A stretch of DNA of 64,000 nucleotides from Hyposmocoma kahamanoa (lineage: Eukaryota; Arthropoda; Insecta; Lepidoptera; Cosmopterigidae), in assembly GCF_003589595.1 (NCBI RefSeq), contig NW_020654080.1, forward strand, positions 11,187,698 through 11,251,697, read 5' to 3'. Under the pieces are notes generated by a model. The model made no database searches, was not told where the DNA came from, and worked only from the letters and a program-made list of their open reading frames with translations. Shown in pieces: positions 48,901 through 59,663 of the stretch. Every line of letters starts with the position of its first letter. Within the stretch, counting starts at the first letter, position 1. The position numbers and the translations under genes are program-made.

Positions 48901-51900
48901 AAAAAGTCCACTCAAGTTAGTTTTATAAAGCAAAATATGAAGGACTTTCAAATCATACACTAAATTGCATTATTTAAATTTGGACATAGTTATGCAAACT
49001 CGAACCAACCCACAAAATGTCACTTTCCGAGATAATTAGATTTTTGTAAAAACAGTGTGAAGAAATAAATAGGTAAGTTATTTGAGACAAACAACGTGAG
49101 TTATGTGTAGCATTGAGAATGATATAGGGAAACTATTATATTATACAGCAATAAATAGAAAACATTATGTATCTTTTTATTTAGTTAACGAGAACCACGT
49201 TCTAGTTTTCGTAATGAAAACGCTAAAGATCTACAGTACTTCAGTACATGTGACATGGATCCATTTAGCATATTTTTAAAAATACATTATATGAAGTTAA
49301 GCAGCATGGTTCTTTTTAGCTATTAAAAAGTTACTTATTTAGGGTTGGTACCATGAAGAACTTTTATTTTCTCCGTTTTGGCTTGGTATCTTGCCTAGGA
49401 TCTTTTGTGAGCGGGTAAAGGGCACGTCTGGTGTTCTACCTAAATACACAACTCATTTCACTCGAGGTGTGGGTTGGTTCTTGTTTGCATAACTATGTCC
49501 ATTTGTTCTCATTCATAATCATAATATTTATTACCTACCCACAATGGCCCTTGTTGTTTGCCTACAAAACCAAAGAATACAGGGTGCGATTCCTTTAAGT
49601 CCCCTAGACTATCTGCATGTGTAAGTTTCTGCACGGCTGATTGAGACATGCGTAAAGCATAATTCACCATTTCCTCCTTTTCCCTCTCTCCTTGGTACTC
49701 ATGCAGGGATGACCCTTTTATGCTGTAAATAAAATTGTTTCCAGGAACAAAACAGTTAAAGTGAATATTAGTCAAGATGTTTTTAATTATAAAATACTAG
49801 TGAGTTTTCCTCATTCTAATTATTTTGTTTATGTATCACATTTTCCTGATTTCTATACAGGGTGTAAATTTGAGACGGGGCAACAGGAAAACAGTTCTAA
49901 AAGACTATCCATGAATTTTGAAGATACTTTGATTGCCATTCACATATTTTGAAAAAATAGTACAGTCAGCAAGATAAAAGGCAATTTTTAGAACTTTTTT
50001 ATGCCATTCGATCCGGCCTCTGGTAAGGATCAATAGTCTCTGTGGGACCAACTAAGGTAAGAGTACTCGAAATGTCAGAAATCGCAACAAACTATTTACC
50101 ATACTTTTTGTAGGGACATATTTAGTAATCAGTTATTCTACGTCCTTAAGGAAACTAACAAATTGACAACGTATTTATTACGTATTTCAAAATAAAAACA
50201 ATAAAAAAAAGCAAAATAACATAAAAATCTATGATAGGCATTGACTTACAATTATATGGACGTCGGGTCCGCGCTAAAAAGTGTCCGCACTTGTAAGGCG
50301 CTAAAATCGTATACAGAGCGCGACACTCCGCTTTAGTTCATTTGTTCTACGGACAGCGCGATACTGCGATGACATTACAATTTAAATTTCGAATAGGTTG
50401 ACTTGGGACATTTTTTTCGTGGTTTTTGTATTAGACCCGTCGTCCATTTATTTGTAAGTCAATGATGATAGGACTTCATTGTCACCTTGGCGGATATAGG
50501 ACCATGTGTTCCAATGCATGTGTTTCCACATTTGAGACCATTTTGATTAAAAATCGTATTAAAAGGGACACTTCGCTATTAACAAAACAAAACAAAGCTG
50601 TTCCAAATTTAAAAAATAATGATATGATTATAATTTGGTTTTACTTAATTCTTATTTGTAAAGCAGAAAAAAAGCGCGGGAAAGCTCGATCTAGGCGGGT
50701 TACCTTTTCGGCTTGTAAATTGAAATTTTAATAATAATTGTAATTAGGTGGTCAGGAGTGTAGTGTTTGTGTAAATATTATTTATTTGATTGTATATATT
50801 GTTTTTTGTATACATAATCATCGTCATCTGGTGAGTATTATCATTTTTCCTTTTGTCTAAAATGGACAAGCCCCAGGGTGCCCCCTGGATCAGGATCCAG
50901 GGGGCACGGTTCCCTAATCATTCATTCAGCCATACGACGCCCACTGCTGGGCATAGGCCTCCCCCAACGATCTCCACGACGATCGGTCCTGCGCTGCCCG
51001 CATCCATCGGCTTCCCGCGACCTCCACCAGATCGTCGGTCCACCTGGTGCGCGGTCGCCATTGAAGAACCTTTCCGCCCCAACGGCCATCGGTTCTCCTA
51101 GCTATGTGCCCCGCCCACTGCCACTTCAGCTGAGCAATTCTTCGAGCTATGTCGGTTACCTTAGTTCTCCTACGGATTTCCTCATTTCTGATTCTATCAC
51201 GCAGGGAAATACCGAGCATCGCTCTCTTCATTGCCCGCTGAGTGACCTTGAGCCTTCTTATGAGGCCCATAGTGAGGGAGCACGTTTCTGATCCATATGT
51301 GTTCACTGGCAACACACACTGGTCAAAGACTTTCGTCTTGAGACATTGAGTTAATTTGGACGCAAAGATTTTTTGGAGTTTAACGCTGCCCATCCGAGCT
51401 GGATTCGACGAGAGATCTCTTTCTTAAAGTTGGACTAACCTAACTGCACTGTCTGCCCCAGGTATACGTAATGGTCAACAATTTCGAGTGTAATGCTCCC
51501 AATTTTAACTGGAGCGGGTACAACATGGACATTCGACATGATCTTCGTCTTGTCCATGATCATCTTAAGACCCACTCTTTGGGAAACACTACTGAGATCT
51601 TCGAGCATTGTGTTCAGGTCTCCCAAGGTCTCAGCCATAAGAACTATATCATCGGCAAATCGAAGGTGTGTTAGGTACTCGCCATTGATGTTGATGCCAA
51701 GTCCTTTCCAGTCCAGAAGCTTGAAAATATCCTCCAACGCAGCAGTGAACATCTTTGGAGATATCACATCTCCCTGTCTCACGCCTTGTTGCAGTTGGAT
51801 AGGATTAGAGCTCTGATCCTGTAATCGGACTGACATAGTGGCATTTTTGTATAAGTACCTTAACACCTCTATATACCTATAGTCTATTTGGCACCTTTGG

Positions 51901-54900
51901 AGAGACTGCAGCAACGCCCAGGTCTCGATCGAATCAAAGGCCTTCTCATAGTCCACAAACGCTAAGCAAAGTGGCCGGTTACACTCCTCGGTCTTCTGTA
52001 TAGCTTGCCGCAGCGTATGGATGTGGTCTATGGTACTAAAACCCTTTCGGAAACTGGCTTGTTCGGGAGGTTAGAAGTCGTCAAACCTGCGAGCGAGACG
52101 ATTCGTGATAACTCTCGAAAACAACTTATAGATATGGCTCAGAAGCGAGATTGGCCGATAGTTCTTCAAGAGTGTTTTATCACCCTTTTTGAAGAACAGA
52201 ACGACCTCGCTTCTGCTCCATGCCTTCGGCGTTTGACCTTCGACGATGACAGAATTGAAAAGCTTCTGGAGGACTTTAAGTATCGGCTTGCCACCCGCTC
52301 TCAGAAGTTCTGTAGTGATTCCATCATCGCCCGCCGCCGCTTTGTTGTTCTTGAGTTGTTTGAGAGCCACACTAATCTCATACAGGCTGCCGTCCGGGAT
52401 ATCTTCGGTATAATGTCGGGTAAGCTTGGCTCTGGGGTCTCTAACCTCGCTTTCAACAGGTGCTTTCGTGGAGTATAGCTGTCGATAGAAACTCTCTATC
52501 TCCCTCAGGATTTCAGGCTTAGATGAAATGATGCTACCGTCATCAGTCTTTAGCTTCGTCAGTTGGCTTTGCCCAATAGACAGATCTCTCGCGAACACCT
52601 TGGAGCCCTTGTTCCGCTCAATGGCCTCTTTAATACGCTCTGTACTAATTTGGCGTATGTCGCTAGTCAAAGACTTCGATATCTGCCTATTTAGCCGCCT
52701 GTAGTGACTTGCATCCTCTGAGTTCTGTAGCCTCATTTCATTTCTATGTTCCATGAGTTGAAGTGTTTTGTCGGAGAGTTTCTTTATTCTGGTACGGTGG
52801 GTTTTGAAAAACTTGGACCCAACCGTACGGACAGTGTCCACCACCATGTTGTTTAGGTCGTCCACATCTATGCAGTTTTCGAGGGCTTCGAAGCGGTTTT
52901 GAAGTTCGATCTGAAAGCTCTCGGGGTTTTGGAGTTGTGCAGGTATTGGTTGGAGCGTAGACTCTATCAGTCGAGTTCTTTCCAGCCGGATATTGATATT
53001 CAATGTGCCTCGTACCAACCGGTGATCATTTCCTGTTTTAACGGTGTTGATCACAGATACATAATTGAATATATGCTTTTTCGTCGACATGATAAAGTCA
53101 ATCTCATTTTTTATTTTGTCGTCCGGAGTCATCCAGGTCCACTTACGAGTTGGAGATTTCCTGAAAAAGATGTTCATCATATAGAGGTTCTCCTTTTCCA
53201 TGAAATCAACCAACATCCGGCCTCTGGCGTTCCGTTGTCCAACTCCAAATTGCCCCACTCTCAGTTCATCACCGCAACACTTTCCCAACCTTGTATTGAA
53301 GTCCCCCATAACAATCGTGTAGTGGGTTTTGTAGCTATGCATGGCTTTTGAGATCTCCTCATACATAGCCTCCACTTCGTCATCTGGGTGTGTCGAGGTC
53401 GGAGCATAAACCTGAATGACATTCAACGAATATCGTTTTGATATTCTGAGTATCAGGTATGCCACCCTGGTCGACACACTTCCGATGGAAATCACGTCCA
53501 CAAGTCCCTTGTTAACAAACAAGGGACTTGTGGACAATAAACCCGACACCGTGCACCGCCAAGGGACTGTTAGTCGCCCTCCCGGTGGTACAGTAAGTTG
53601 CCGGAATTAAGGATTATCGAGTCCTCCCCCTCTGTTCGGACTTCAGATAGCCCAATGATATCCCAGCGTAACTTACTAATAGCTTCTTCCAATTCTGTGA
53701 GCTTTGCGTCGGTCCTCAATGTGCGCGTGTTGTAGGTTGCCAGGTCCAGTCGTCGTCGTTGATGGTAGCCGGGTCTCCCCCGGGGATTCTTCGACCCCAT
53801 TCCCTGTTTCCAAAGCCGCTACCGTGACTAGGAAGAGCAGGACTGCCGGGACTAGGGGCCAATTCTTTGGTGTGTGTATCATAGGGGGGGTTGTGCCATA
53901 ATCGCCACGCTTGGCAGGCGGGTTCGCGATCGCAGTTCTGGCCAAGATGTGTAGAAGACGCTGCTGCCCGTCTTCTTCTGACAATTTTTGTCCTTAGTCG
54001 CCTTTTACGACACCCACAGGATAAGAAGGGGGTGGTGGTATTCTAGGCCGGCACCACACGGTCCCCTCAGTTGGTAGAAATTTGATTATTGCCTCCAATG
54101 ATTCCAGTATGGACACGAACCATACTGACTACTCTCTAAAAGGGTGAAAACGTATTCGTCAGCGTAAAATCTGTAAACATTGCAATAAGAAAAAACGAAA
54201 GCATAAGTCTCAATCAGACGATGGATGTGGTTGTTCAGATAGCGACATTTGCGGTATACCAAGTTTAATAGTACTTCAGAAATTTACTCGACGCCTCCTT
54301 CATCTATGATAAGTTAGCCCCTCCAATAGCCCAACAACAAATAGTACTTGATAAAGTTCTACTTTCAAATGATGAATCGGAGTTAAGTTTTCCATTTTCG
54401 TTGAAAGAATTGAGAGGCGTTTTATGTAATACTGTAGACTCTGCTCCTGGTAGTGATGGAATTACTTATACCCTTTTATCTAATTTGGATGATTCTGCCC
54501 TTTATTATTATTTACAGCTGATTAACACATCCATGTTGGAGTCGTTTTCAGATAACCTCCAAAAATGTGTCCCTTTCAATAACTTTTATGTTATTACATG
54601 AATGCTAAGGATTATTTATTTAATATGATTGCTTGCTTACTTAGTCTGTGTTACATATAAAAAGACTACTTTACTACGTCACAGTAATAAATAAAAAAAT
54701 TAAAAAAGTGGGCCATTTCTCATTCATGGGAGCCGATTCCATGTCGCCCTAATTTTAAGAAAAGAAGAAAAAATTAAACACTGGTGGAAATCGCAATATT
54801 TCCCATCGAGGATAAACTCTAATAATTTACACGTCGAATACATACCATAACTTTCCAATTTATTATAAACAATCATGTTTTTTTGGGAATACAAAATGTG

Positions 54901-57900
54901 TTTCAATTTTTCTTATCATTAGTGTCAATTCAACTAAAAGCCTCCTAATAACAAAAGTTCATACCGCATCACCTTCACCCTTCGCACACCTGAGAAGGGG
55001 CTCCTGCCGGATTGGAGTGTACACAGTGAAGTAACCTGTGCATCTCCGTTTTAGCAAAAAATCGAGTTAAATACCAATTTCAGTACTAGTGACTAAATAG
55101 TTCTCATTCATGTAAAGCAATCTATCTATATAATATTAAGTAATAGTTTTATAAACTTTATTATACATCAATAGACAAAGGGAACTTTAAAATCCACTTG
55201 CACTTGCACTTGCCACATGCACTTTTATAACAGTCCAGCATATTTTACACACTGGACAATTAAAAATTTATCCAAATATCATTCTTGTCGCTCTCATTCT
55301 TATCTACTTTTAAGTCATATAGTTACTTTAAGCCAAACATTTACTTGAAATATAACAATTAGATGGTGATAGTGGTGGTGACGATGATGATTGTGGTGGT
55401 GATGATTGTAGTGATGATGACGATGATTGTGATGATGATGTGAATGGTAATGATGCTGATGATAATGGTGAACATGATGATGATGTTGATGGTGGTGATG
55501 ATGATGATATATCGATGTACAACACAGTTTATATGACATTAACAAAATACTTATTTAGATTTATTTATTAATTACATATAGACAGATAGATGGTCTTACA
55601 CGTATGAGAAGGATTTTGATACAAGAAGTTATATTAAAATATTTGTTACATGTTAAATGTTGTTAAATGTTCTTTTGTGAACGATAAAATGTGTGTTGTA
55701 ACGATAATTTCTCATTACTGTGCCGTCGTTCTCATTTATGTTTATGAGAAAATCATTCGTGTTACTGCAATCTCATTCGTGTGACCTAAAATATCGTTTT
55801 TTTTGTTGTATTTAACTTAAATATTTCTGTGATTTTATAATTAGTGACATTGCTTGAACTTATTTGTACGTTTAAGACCTTAAAAAGAAAAAAGGGTTTT
55901 ACAAAAATCACTCAAAAAGTGCCATTGAAATTCGGAAAGTGAAATTCACCCGTTGACAGGTGAAATTTCGCCATCTTGGAAAAGCCAGATAGTGTTACCA
56001 GTTTTAAATCCAAATAAAAACCCAGCAGAAAGCTCACCTTACCGTCCCATTGCCTTGTCTACTGTTCTTATCAAAACTGCTGAAAGTTTAGTGAAACCTC
56101 GGTTGGATTGGTATGTTGAACATAATAACAATTTGTTGCCCAATAATCAATACGGATTTCGAAAAGGTAGAAGCACCATGGACTGTCTCTCTATATTTAC
56201 AACAGATATAAGATTCGCTTTTTCGATCGGTAATTCTATTTTAGCTGCATTTTTAGACATCCCTTCGGCGTATGATAATGTTCTTTTTCCAATTTTAAAA
56301 TCAAAATTAGATTGTTTAAATGTTCTACCATTGTTATCTAACTTCATCATAAATTTATTAAACAATAGAACTATTAATGTTATAAATTATGAATATTCTT
56401 TCCACAGGACAATAAATAACAATAATAATAATAATAATAATAACGCACACACTCAACATAGCCCCGCACTAGGGAAACCCTGTGTTGCGGGTGCCATGGA
56501 CACACACATAGACAACCACAAATTACACCCAAACTCATGAGAGAAATCAATGTAGGCTATGCAAATATTTCTCCCGGCCCGGGAATCGAACCTGGGAGCT
56601 CCGCGTGGCAGCCGTTCCGCATGGTAACCGTTCGGCCACAGAGGCAGTTAAAGCAGGCAATAAATAAAGGTTTTTCGAAAGGATCTGGGGGTCTACTCTC
56701 GATCTCCGTCCGACATCCGTCCGAAACATTTACTGCCAAATAAGCAATACTTGACCAAATGAAAAGACGCGTGATGCGAATGAAGCTTCATACTGGACAC
56801 TTGTCTTTTAATTTTGTCGAATATTACTTATTTGACAGTAATTGTTTCGAACGGATGTCGGACGGAGATCGAGAGTTGCCCCCGTTTTGAGTCCCATACT
56901 ATACAACATAATATACACTCATGATTTAGATAGGTGTTAAGGTGATGGAGTTTCTATTTTGCAATATGCTGACGATGTTCTTTTATATATTGAATCTAAT
57001 GGAAGTGACCAAGCTGTAAATGTACTATCAAATAAATTGTTGGTTAGAATCGAATGGTTTAGAGTGATCTGCTAGTAAAAGCTCCATTGTGTTTTTCTCA
57101 AGGCGTAAAGTCCACCCTGCAATAAATGTTTCTTTTAATAATAACATAATCCCAGTTGTTGGCGAGGTTAAATACCTTGGTATTCTTTTTGATTGTAAAA
57201 TGAATGGATCTCCTCATGATTATGTTGTTAATAAATGTGAAAAGGTTCTCAACATGCTTAGATGTTTATGCTGGGTCTGGTGGGGCAGCCATTCATACTC
57301 TTTAAAACTGCTGTATAATGCCCTGATTAGGAGTATAATTGAGTGTATAAGTGGAGTGCGTTGAGCCTCCGCTTGCCCTTCATCGACAGTTTCTAGCTGA
57401 TAAATTCTTTTTCTGCATTATCCAATTTAATAGTTACCCTTTACTGCAAAAACCAGAGCTATTAAACAATCTAATAAATACCCCGGGTTATTGGTCTCAC
57501 AAAAGTACTCCTTGCCGTATAAATAGTTATAGAAAGTATCTTACATTACAAGCTCCAACTCATAGTTTTGATATTCACCCACTTTACAGCAGTAATTATT
57601 TTGCCCCCTGATGTTTGTTTTGATTTTAGTTTAGTTAACAGACGTTTTGCTAACGCTTCCTTCAACTTTAATGTAGATTAAAGTAGTATTAAAGTAGTTA
57701 ATTGGCATCCCTACAATCATATTTTCACTGATGCCTCAAAACTAGATAACTCGGCCGTAGGAGTAGGTGTTCTTCATTCTCAATACGATATTATTGAAAA
57801 AACAAAACTTCCTCCTCAAACATCTGTTTTCACTGGTGAATGCATAGGTCTTCTTAAGGCAGATGAATACATTCTCTTAGCACAATTACATAAAACAATA

Positions 57901-59663
57901 ATATTTTCTGATTCCAAAAGCACTCTGCCGTCATTATGTAAATTCCCTTTTAGACCAAGTAAAATTTTCCCAATTATTAGTCAAATATGTGAAGCTGTAC
58001 AACTGCCATTCAAAGGGTCTTTCTGTACTATTTGTGTACCTGGTCACAGTGATATTAGAGGTAACAAGAGAGCCAATATCTTAGCTAAAGATGCAGCAAA
58101 CAACGGCGATGTAGATTTATATAGAAACTTGCTACACTACCTGCTATTTAACTTAAAGAATCTTGGCAAACTGTGTAGGAAGCAAGCAGTAAATCCATGG
58201 GTAGATATTTTCATGATATACAGCCCGATATCCCTGTCAAACCCTGGTTTTCGCAAATATATTTTGAGAAATGTGTTACTTCAATCATTACAAGAATGAG
58301 ATTAGGACATACTTGTTCATCTGAACATCTTGCTAGACTTAATATAATACCTGATTCAATGTGCGAACAAGACATTGGCAGTCTGAACCATCTTTACCTG
58401 TCCAAGATATGACCATGCTTCATTTTTTAAATTTTAAATCTATAATTTCTTTACAAATTCCTTTACCAATGTCTATTCCTTTGTTATTATTGTATAATAA
58501 TCATTCCTTTATTAATGCATTGGCTCAGTTCATAAGGAAAAATGATATTGAAATTTAGATTAATTATTTATCCACTTATCATTATTTTCAGCGATTACCA
58601 TCTCATTTCCATTTCCTTCCGTAATTTCCATCCTTCATTGTTCAGATTTACCTATAATATACTACCTACCCTATCCTGTTGATCACCATACCAAAATTCT
58701 GTATTTGCTTTTATTTTTATACTACGATTTCCTTGTTTTTAAATTCCTATTAATATCCAAAAACCCACAACAAAGTTCCACAACAACAACTGCGACGACA
58801 ATGATATCCTGAAGTCTCAAGAAGGAAGAAAATATTGGAAGAATTAACAAAAATTGGCAACTCAATTGAAATTGCATATGACCAAGGACTCCATAGTGCC
58901 AGGAAATAAGAAAAAAATTGTAGAGCAGTGGCCAGTTTCTTTTCTAACAAAAAGTTTTCATTTAAAATGTGTGGTAAAAGGTTTTTGCGATTTCTGATAT
59001 TTCGAGTACTCTTACCATAATAGAGACTATTGATCCTTACCAGAAACCGAATCGAATGGCATAAAAATTGCCTTTTATCTTGCTGACTGTATCGTTTTTT
59101 CAAAACATGCGAATGCCAATCAAAGTGTCTTCATAATTCATGAATATTCTAGAACCGTTTTCCTGAAACTACAACTATTAAAGTATCCGGTCTTGCTGCC
59201 CCGTCACTAATTTACACCCTATAAACTACGAAGCGTTTTATAATAGGGTGTAATGTAAGTTATTTTATTTTTAGGGTCACTTACAAAATTATCGTAGGAT
59301 AAGCTCGTATCTTGAAGTGTGTTGCCACAGCTGGAAACCGAGTGCAGTCCACTTTGGCCACTCTGATGGGGGAGTTATATAAAGTCTGCGCCACGTGCGC
59401 CCATACCGGCTCCAACCGCCGGCAGTGTGCACACCATGGAGCATAGAACTTCACGAACCACAGCCCCTCGTTGCTGATGTCAATGAATTTGTCACTCAGC
59501 TCCAGTACCCTTGATGACAAAACCCCAGACAAGCCTGCACGAGCACAACAATACATACGTACATAATTAATAACACCACCAGTTTAAGCTCAAATAATAT
59601 TACCAGATCGATAATTATTATACCTGCTAAAAACAAGAAACATGATCCAAGTGAAAAATTCAT
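39911..59663 (-). CDS. Thioredoxin-related transmembrane protein 3 (TMX3)
   Basis: ER membrane protein disulfide isomerase. Eight exons: 59663-59624, 59534-59285, 49722-49539, 47531-47387, 46342-46120, 45557-45341, 40525-40330, 39933-39911; 1278 nt, 425 codons plus TAG (human 454), all phases consistent. Signal peptide MNFSLGSCFLFLAG; thioredoxin domain with FYAPWCAHC (CxxC 48-51; CGHC in human). Middle thioredoxin-like domains include LHEYQGEREKEEMVNYALRM, DKWINTERFGFFPKI and FQFGWMGSPELANS. Transmembrane span about 383-405 (PVLTALVFGLPLGFLSLICY), then acidic EEEEAP. The last intron starts GCAAGT after CCAG, a GC-AG intron; the final exon gives DTHEKKD, a lysine-rich tail like human KKKD. 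Without that splice the frame ends APGKS at 40319. Intron 2 (9.6 kb) and intron 6 (4.8 kb) are full of transposons. Fly orthologue: CG5027. Confidence 0.9.
40062..40270 (+). mobile_element. tRNA-derived SINE, copy A
   Basis: Head TGCCTCCGTGGCCGAACGG (A box) and AGGTTCGATTCCCGGG (B box), then an unrelated body GTGAGTTTGGGTGTAATTTG, CCATGGCACCCGCGACTCAG, TAGTGCGGGGCTATGTAGAG and a GTTATTTATT end. The same unit occurs at 56411-56647 (minus) and 62668-62878 (plus). It lies in the last TMX3 intron, antisense to the gene. Confidence 0.88.
40799..40821 (+). repeat. Mariner-type terminal repeat, left
   Basis: Starts GGGCGCACTATAAG and runs 23 bp, preceded by TA as mariner targets require. It is the exact inverse complement of the repeat at 43942-43964. 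The 3.17-kb spacing is more than twice a normal mariner, so it is either the true left end of an element that later gained inserts or a solo end from another copy. Confidence 0.65.
41110..42131. other. TMX3 intron 6 sequence without recognised features
   Basis: AT-rich DNA. No exon or repeat boundary was identified. It lies between the left mariner-type repeat and the MITE at 42132. Confidence 0.4.
42132..42549. mobile_element. GC-rich MITE, 418 bp
   Basis: Left end TCACGGAGCGGTTTCCATCC and right end (inverse complement) TCACGGAGCGGTTTTCACCC form terminal repeats of about 40 bp at roughly 80 percent identity. No target duplication is obvious. The open frames inside have no known similarity. 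It lies in TMX3 intron 6. Confidence 0.65.
42872..43902 (+). pseudogene. Mariner transposase, inactivated
   Basis: DD34D transposase of the mariner family read in pieces. N-terminal helix-turn-helix MDLTRENFRSTILYDL through TIYSWFAEFKRGRVNL; stop after SMACDIP near 43117; then KKLCSRWIPYNL, TGDETWIYSYDPKTKQ (first Asp) and VWVFRDEP. A further stop lies after KPNQIAAC (43427). ILRHDNASSHTA carries the second Asp, followed by another stop and SPDLAP, where the third Asp (normally YSPDLAPxD) region is disturbed. It ends FSRMKKCINANGEYFEEQ. At least three nonsense or frame breaks make it non-functional. It lies in TMX3 intron 6 on the opposite strand. Confidence 0.88.
43942..43964 (-). repeat. 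Mariner terminal repeat, right
   Basis: A 23-bp terminal inverted repeat ending ATAGTGCGCCC, 40 bp after the transposase stop. It is identical in inverse orientation to 40799-40821. The flanking base pair is CA, not the expected TA. Confidence 0.75.
44157..44972. mobile_element. MITE or non-autonomous element, about 816 bp
   Basis: Left end GGCTACAAACTGAACGACAG and right end (inverse complement) GGCCACAAACTGGACGACAG continue for about 60 bp of GC-rich inverted repeat that includes GACAGCGATGCGG. Next to the left end, GACAGCGGGTGGCGAAGGC is duplicated in tandem (period 20). The centre is AT-rich and non-coding. It lies in TMX3 intron 6. Confidence 0.65.
45600..46110. other. TMX3 intron 5, partly GC-rich
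   Basis: A GC-rich block at about 45650-46015 contains repeated CGCCGG-type words (GAGACGCCGGTATCC, GTGCGCCGGAGTC, GTGCGCCGGGGAC). It stands out from the AT-rich intron and is probably a decayed element. No ends were identified. Confidence 0.35.
46343..47386. other. TMX3 intron 4
   Basis: No exon or repeat boundary was recognised. A few open frames have no similarity. Confidence 0.4.
47532..48742. other. TMX3 intron 3, distal part
   Basis: AT-rich sequence. The word TTGTAACACCTTGTATAGG near 48170 resembles the end motif ACACCTTGT also seen near 41082, suggesting a shared but unidentified repeat. Confidence 0.35.
48743..48890. mobile_element. 148-bp fold-back MITE
   Basis: Arms of about 30 bp: TATTCTAGAACTCTACTCAA then TGCTCAAGT, with an exact complement at 48857-48886. 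The centre includes GACTTGAGTATGATTTCGAG. A partial second copy lies at 60572-60645. It lies in TMX3 intron 3. Confidence 0.75.
49858..50095 (+). repeat. Long inverted repeat, left copy
   Basis: Begins CAGGGTGTAAATTTGAGACG and runs through GTACAGTCAGCAAGATAAAA to AGAGTACTCGAAATGTCAGA. The inverse copy at 58981-59220 matches at roughly 85 percent with indels. Both copies lie in TMX3 intron 2 and bracket nearly all of its transposons. Confidence 0.75.
50096..50900. other. TMX3 intron 2, unclassified
   Basis: Contains TGTCCGCGCTAAAAAGTGTC-like words near 50270 and a short plus-strand frame at 50462-50731 without known similarity. Possibly a degraded DNA transposon. Confidence 0.35.
50926..53800 (-). 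pseudogene. RTE endonuclease-reverse transcriptase, disrupted
   Basis: Blocks in order: endonuclease start LATYNTRTLRTDAKL and WDIIGLSEVR (53800-53570); then YTIVMGDFNTRLG and GNDHRLVRG (53549 down); RT motifs YRPISLLSHIYKLFSRVI, VDYEKAFDSIE, QQGVRQGDVISPKMF and LRFADDIVLMAE; then the RTE C-terminal part MKRAMLGISLRDRIRN, KWQWAGHIARR and RPRTRWTDDLVE. Damage: a frame break at a palindrome near 53496-53535, a nonsense codon near 52071 in front of FRKGFSTIDHIHTL, and a further frame change between 51435 and 51393. It cannot make a single protein. Confidence 0.85.
53496..53535. repeat. 18-bp-arm perfect palindrome inside the RTE endonuclease
   Basis: GTCCACAAGTCCCTTGTT at 53496-53513, a 4-nt spacer, then its exact complement at 53518-53535. 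One arm is the native endonuclease sequence; the other looks like an inverted templated duplication of it. The insert shifts the reading frame. Confidence 0.8.
54556..55935. other. Insert splitting the LINE at 54300
   Basis: About 1.4 kb between the LINE blocks ending LQLINTSMLESF and starting LTGEISPSWKS. It contains the (GAT)n-rich microsatellite at 55362-55512 and no coding similarity. No terminal repeats or target duplication were identified, so the nature of the insert is open. Confidence 0.45.
55362..55512. repeat. GAT/GGT trinucleotide microsatellite
   Basis: About 150 bp of imperfect GATGATGGTGAT-type triplets. Translated antisense it gives a histidine-rich run that is only a composition effect. 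Confidence 0.85.
56411..56647 (-). mobile_element. tRNA-derived SINE, copy B
   Basis: Inverse orientation of the 40062 family: B box complement GGGAATCGAACCTGGGAG near 56580, and body complement CAAATTACACCCAAACTCAT. The tail is (AAT)n at 56420-56443. CAATAAATAA occurs at both sides (56410 and 56658), a possible target duplication. It interrupts the RT domain of the LINE at 54300. Confidence 0.88.
56687..56883. mobile_element. 197-bp MITE inside a LINE reverse-transcriptase motif
   Basis: Terminal repeats of about 70 bp: GGGGGTCTACTCTCGATCTC... against GGGGGCAACTCTCGATCTCC. It splits the LINE codons for the PQGSVLSP-type motif: GFSKGS lies before it and VLSPILYN after it. A partial relative lies at 62563-62626. 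Confidence 0.8.
58981..59220 (-). repeat. Long inverted repeat, right copy
   Basis: Reading minus, starts AGGGTGTAAATTAGTGACGG, includes GATACAGTCAGCAAGATAAAA-like text and ends near AGAGTACTCGAAATATCAGA. It is the inverse partner of 49858-50095 and about 65 bp from TMX3 exon 2. Confidence 0.75.

Larger units (their letters stand above)
50905..54080 (-). mobile_element. RTE-type LINE, nearly full length
   Basis: A minus-strand element with apurinic-like endonuclease, reverse transcriptase and a 3' end GGCATAGGC... on the plus strand (CCCAGCAGTGGGCGTCGTAT on the element strand, then GAATGAATGA). The 5' part near 54000-54070 contains GTCGCCTTTTACGACACCC, common at 5' ends of lepidopteran RTE copies. 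It sits in TMX3 intron 2 in the same direction as the gene. Close to full length but mutated. Confidence 0.82.
54300..58560 (+). pseudogene. RNase H-bearing LINE, fragmented by insertions
   Basis: Pieces in order: LAPPIAQQQIVLDK and SAPGSDGITYTLLSN (54310-54555); an interrupting segment of about 1.37 kb; GEISPSWKSQIVLPVLNPNK, YRPIALSTVLIKTAESLV and QYGFRKGRSTMDCL (55945-56405); a SINE (56411-56647) and a MITE (56687-56883); VLSPILYNIYTHDLD and LQYADDVLLYIE (56887-57000); VKYLGILFDCKMNG (57150); RNase H with IFTDASKLDNSA, TGECIGLLKA, IFSDSKSTL and VPGHSDIRGNKRANILA (57715-58100); and RMRLGHTCSSEHLARL (58290). Several stops and frame shifts are present. The RT-RNase H layout suggests the I/LOA/R1 group. 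It lies in TMX3 intron 2, antisense to the gene. Confidence 0.83.

Noticed and set aside
50462..50731. 89-codon plus-strand frame
   Set aside because: No recognisable domain, located in a transposon-filled intron. Kept only as unclassified sequence.
55315..55545. Histidine-rich small protein
   Set aside because: It is the antisense translation of a GAT/GGT microsatellite.
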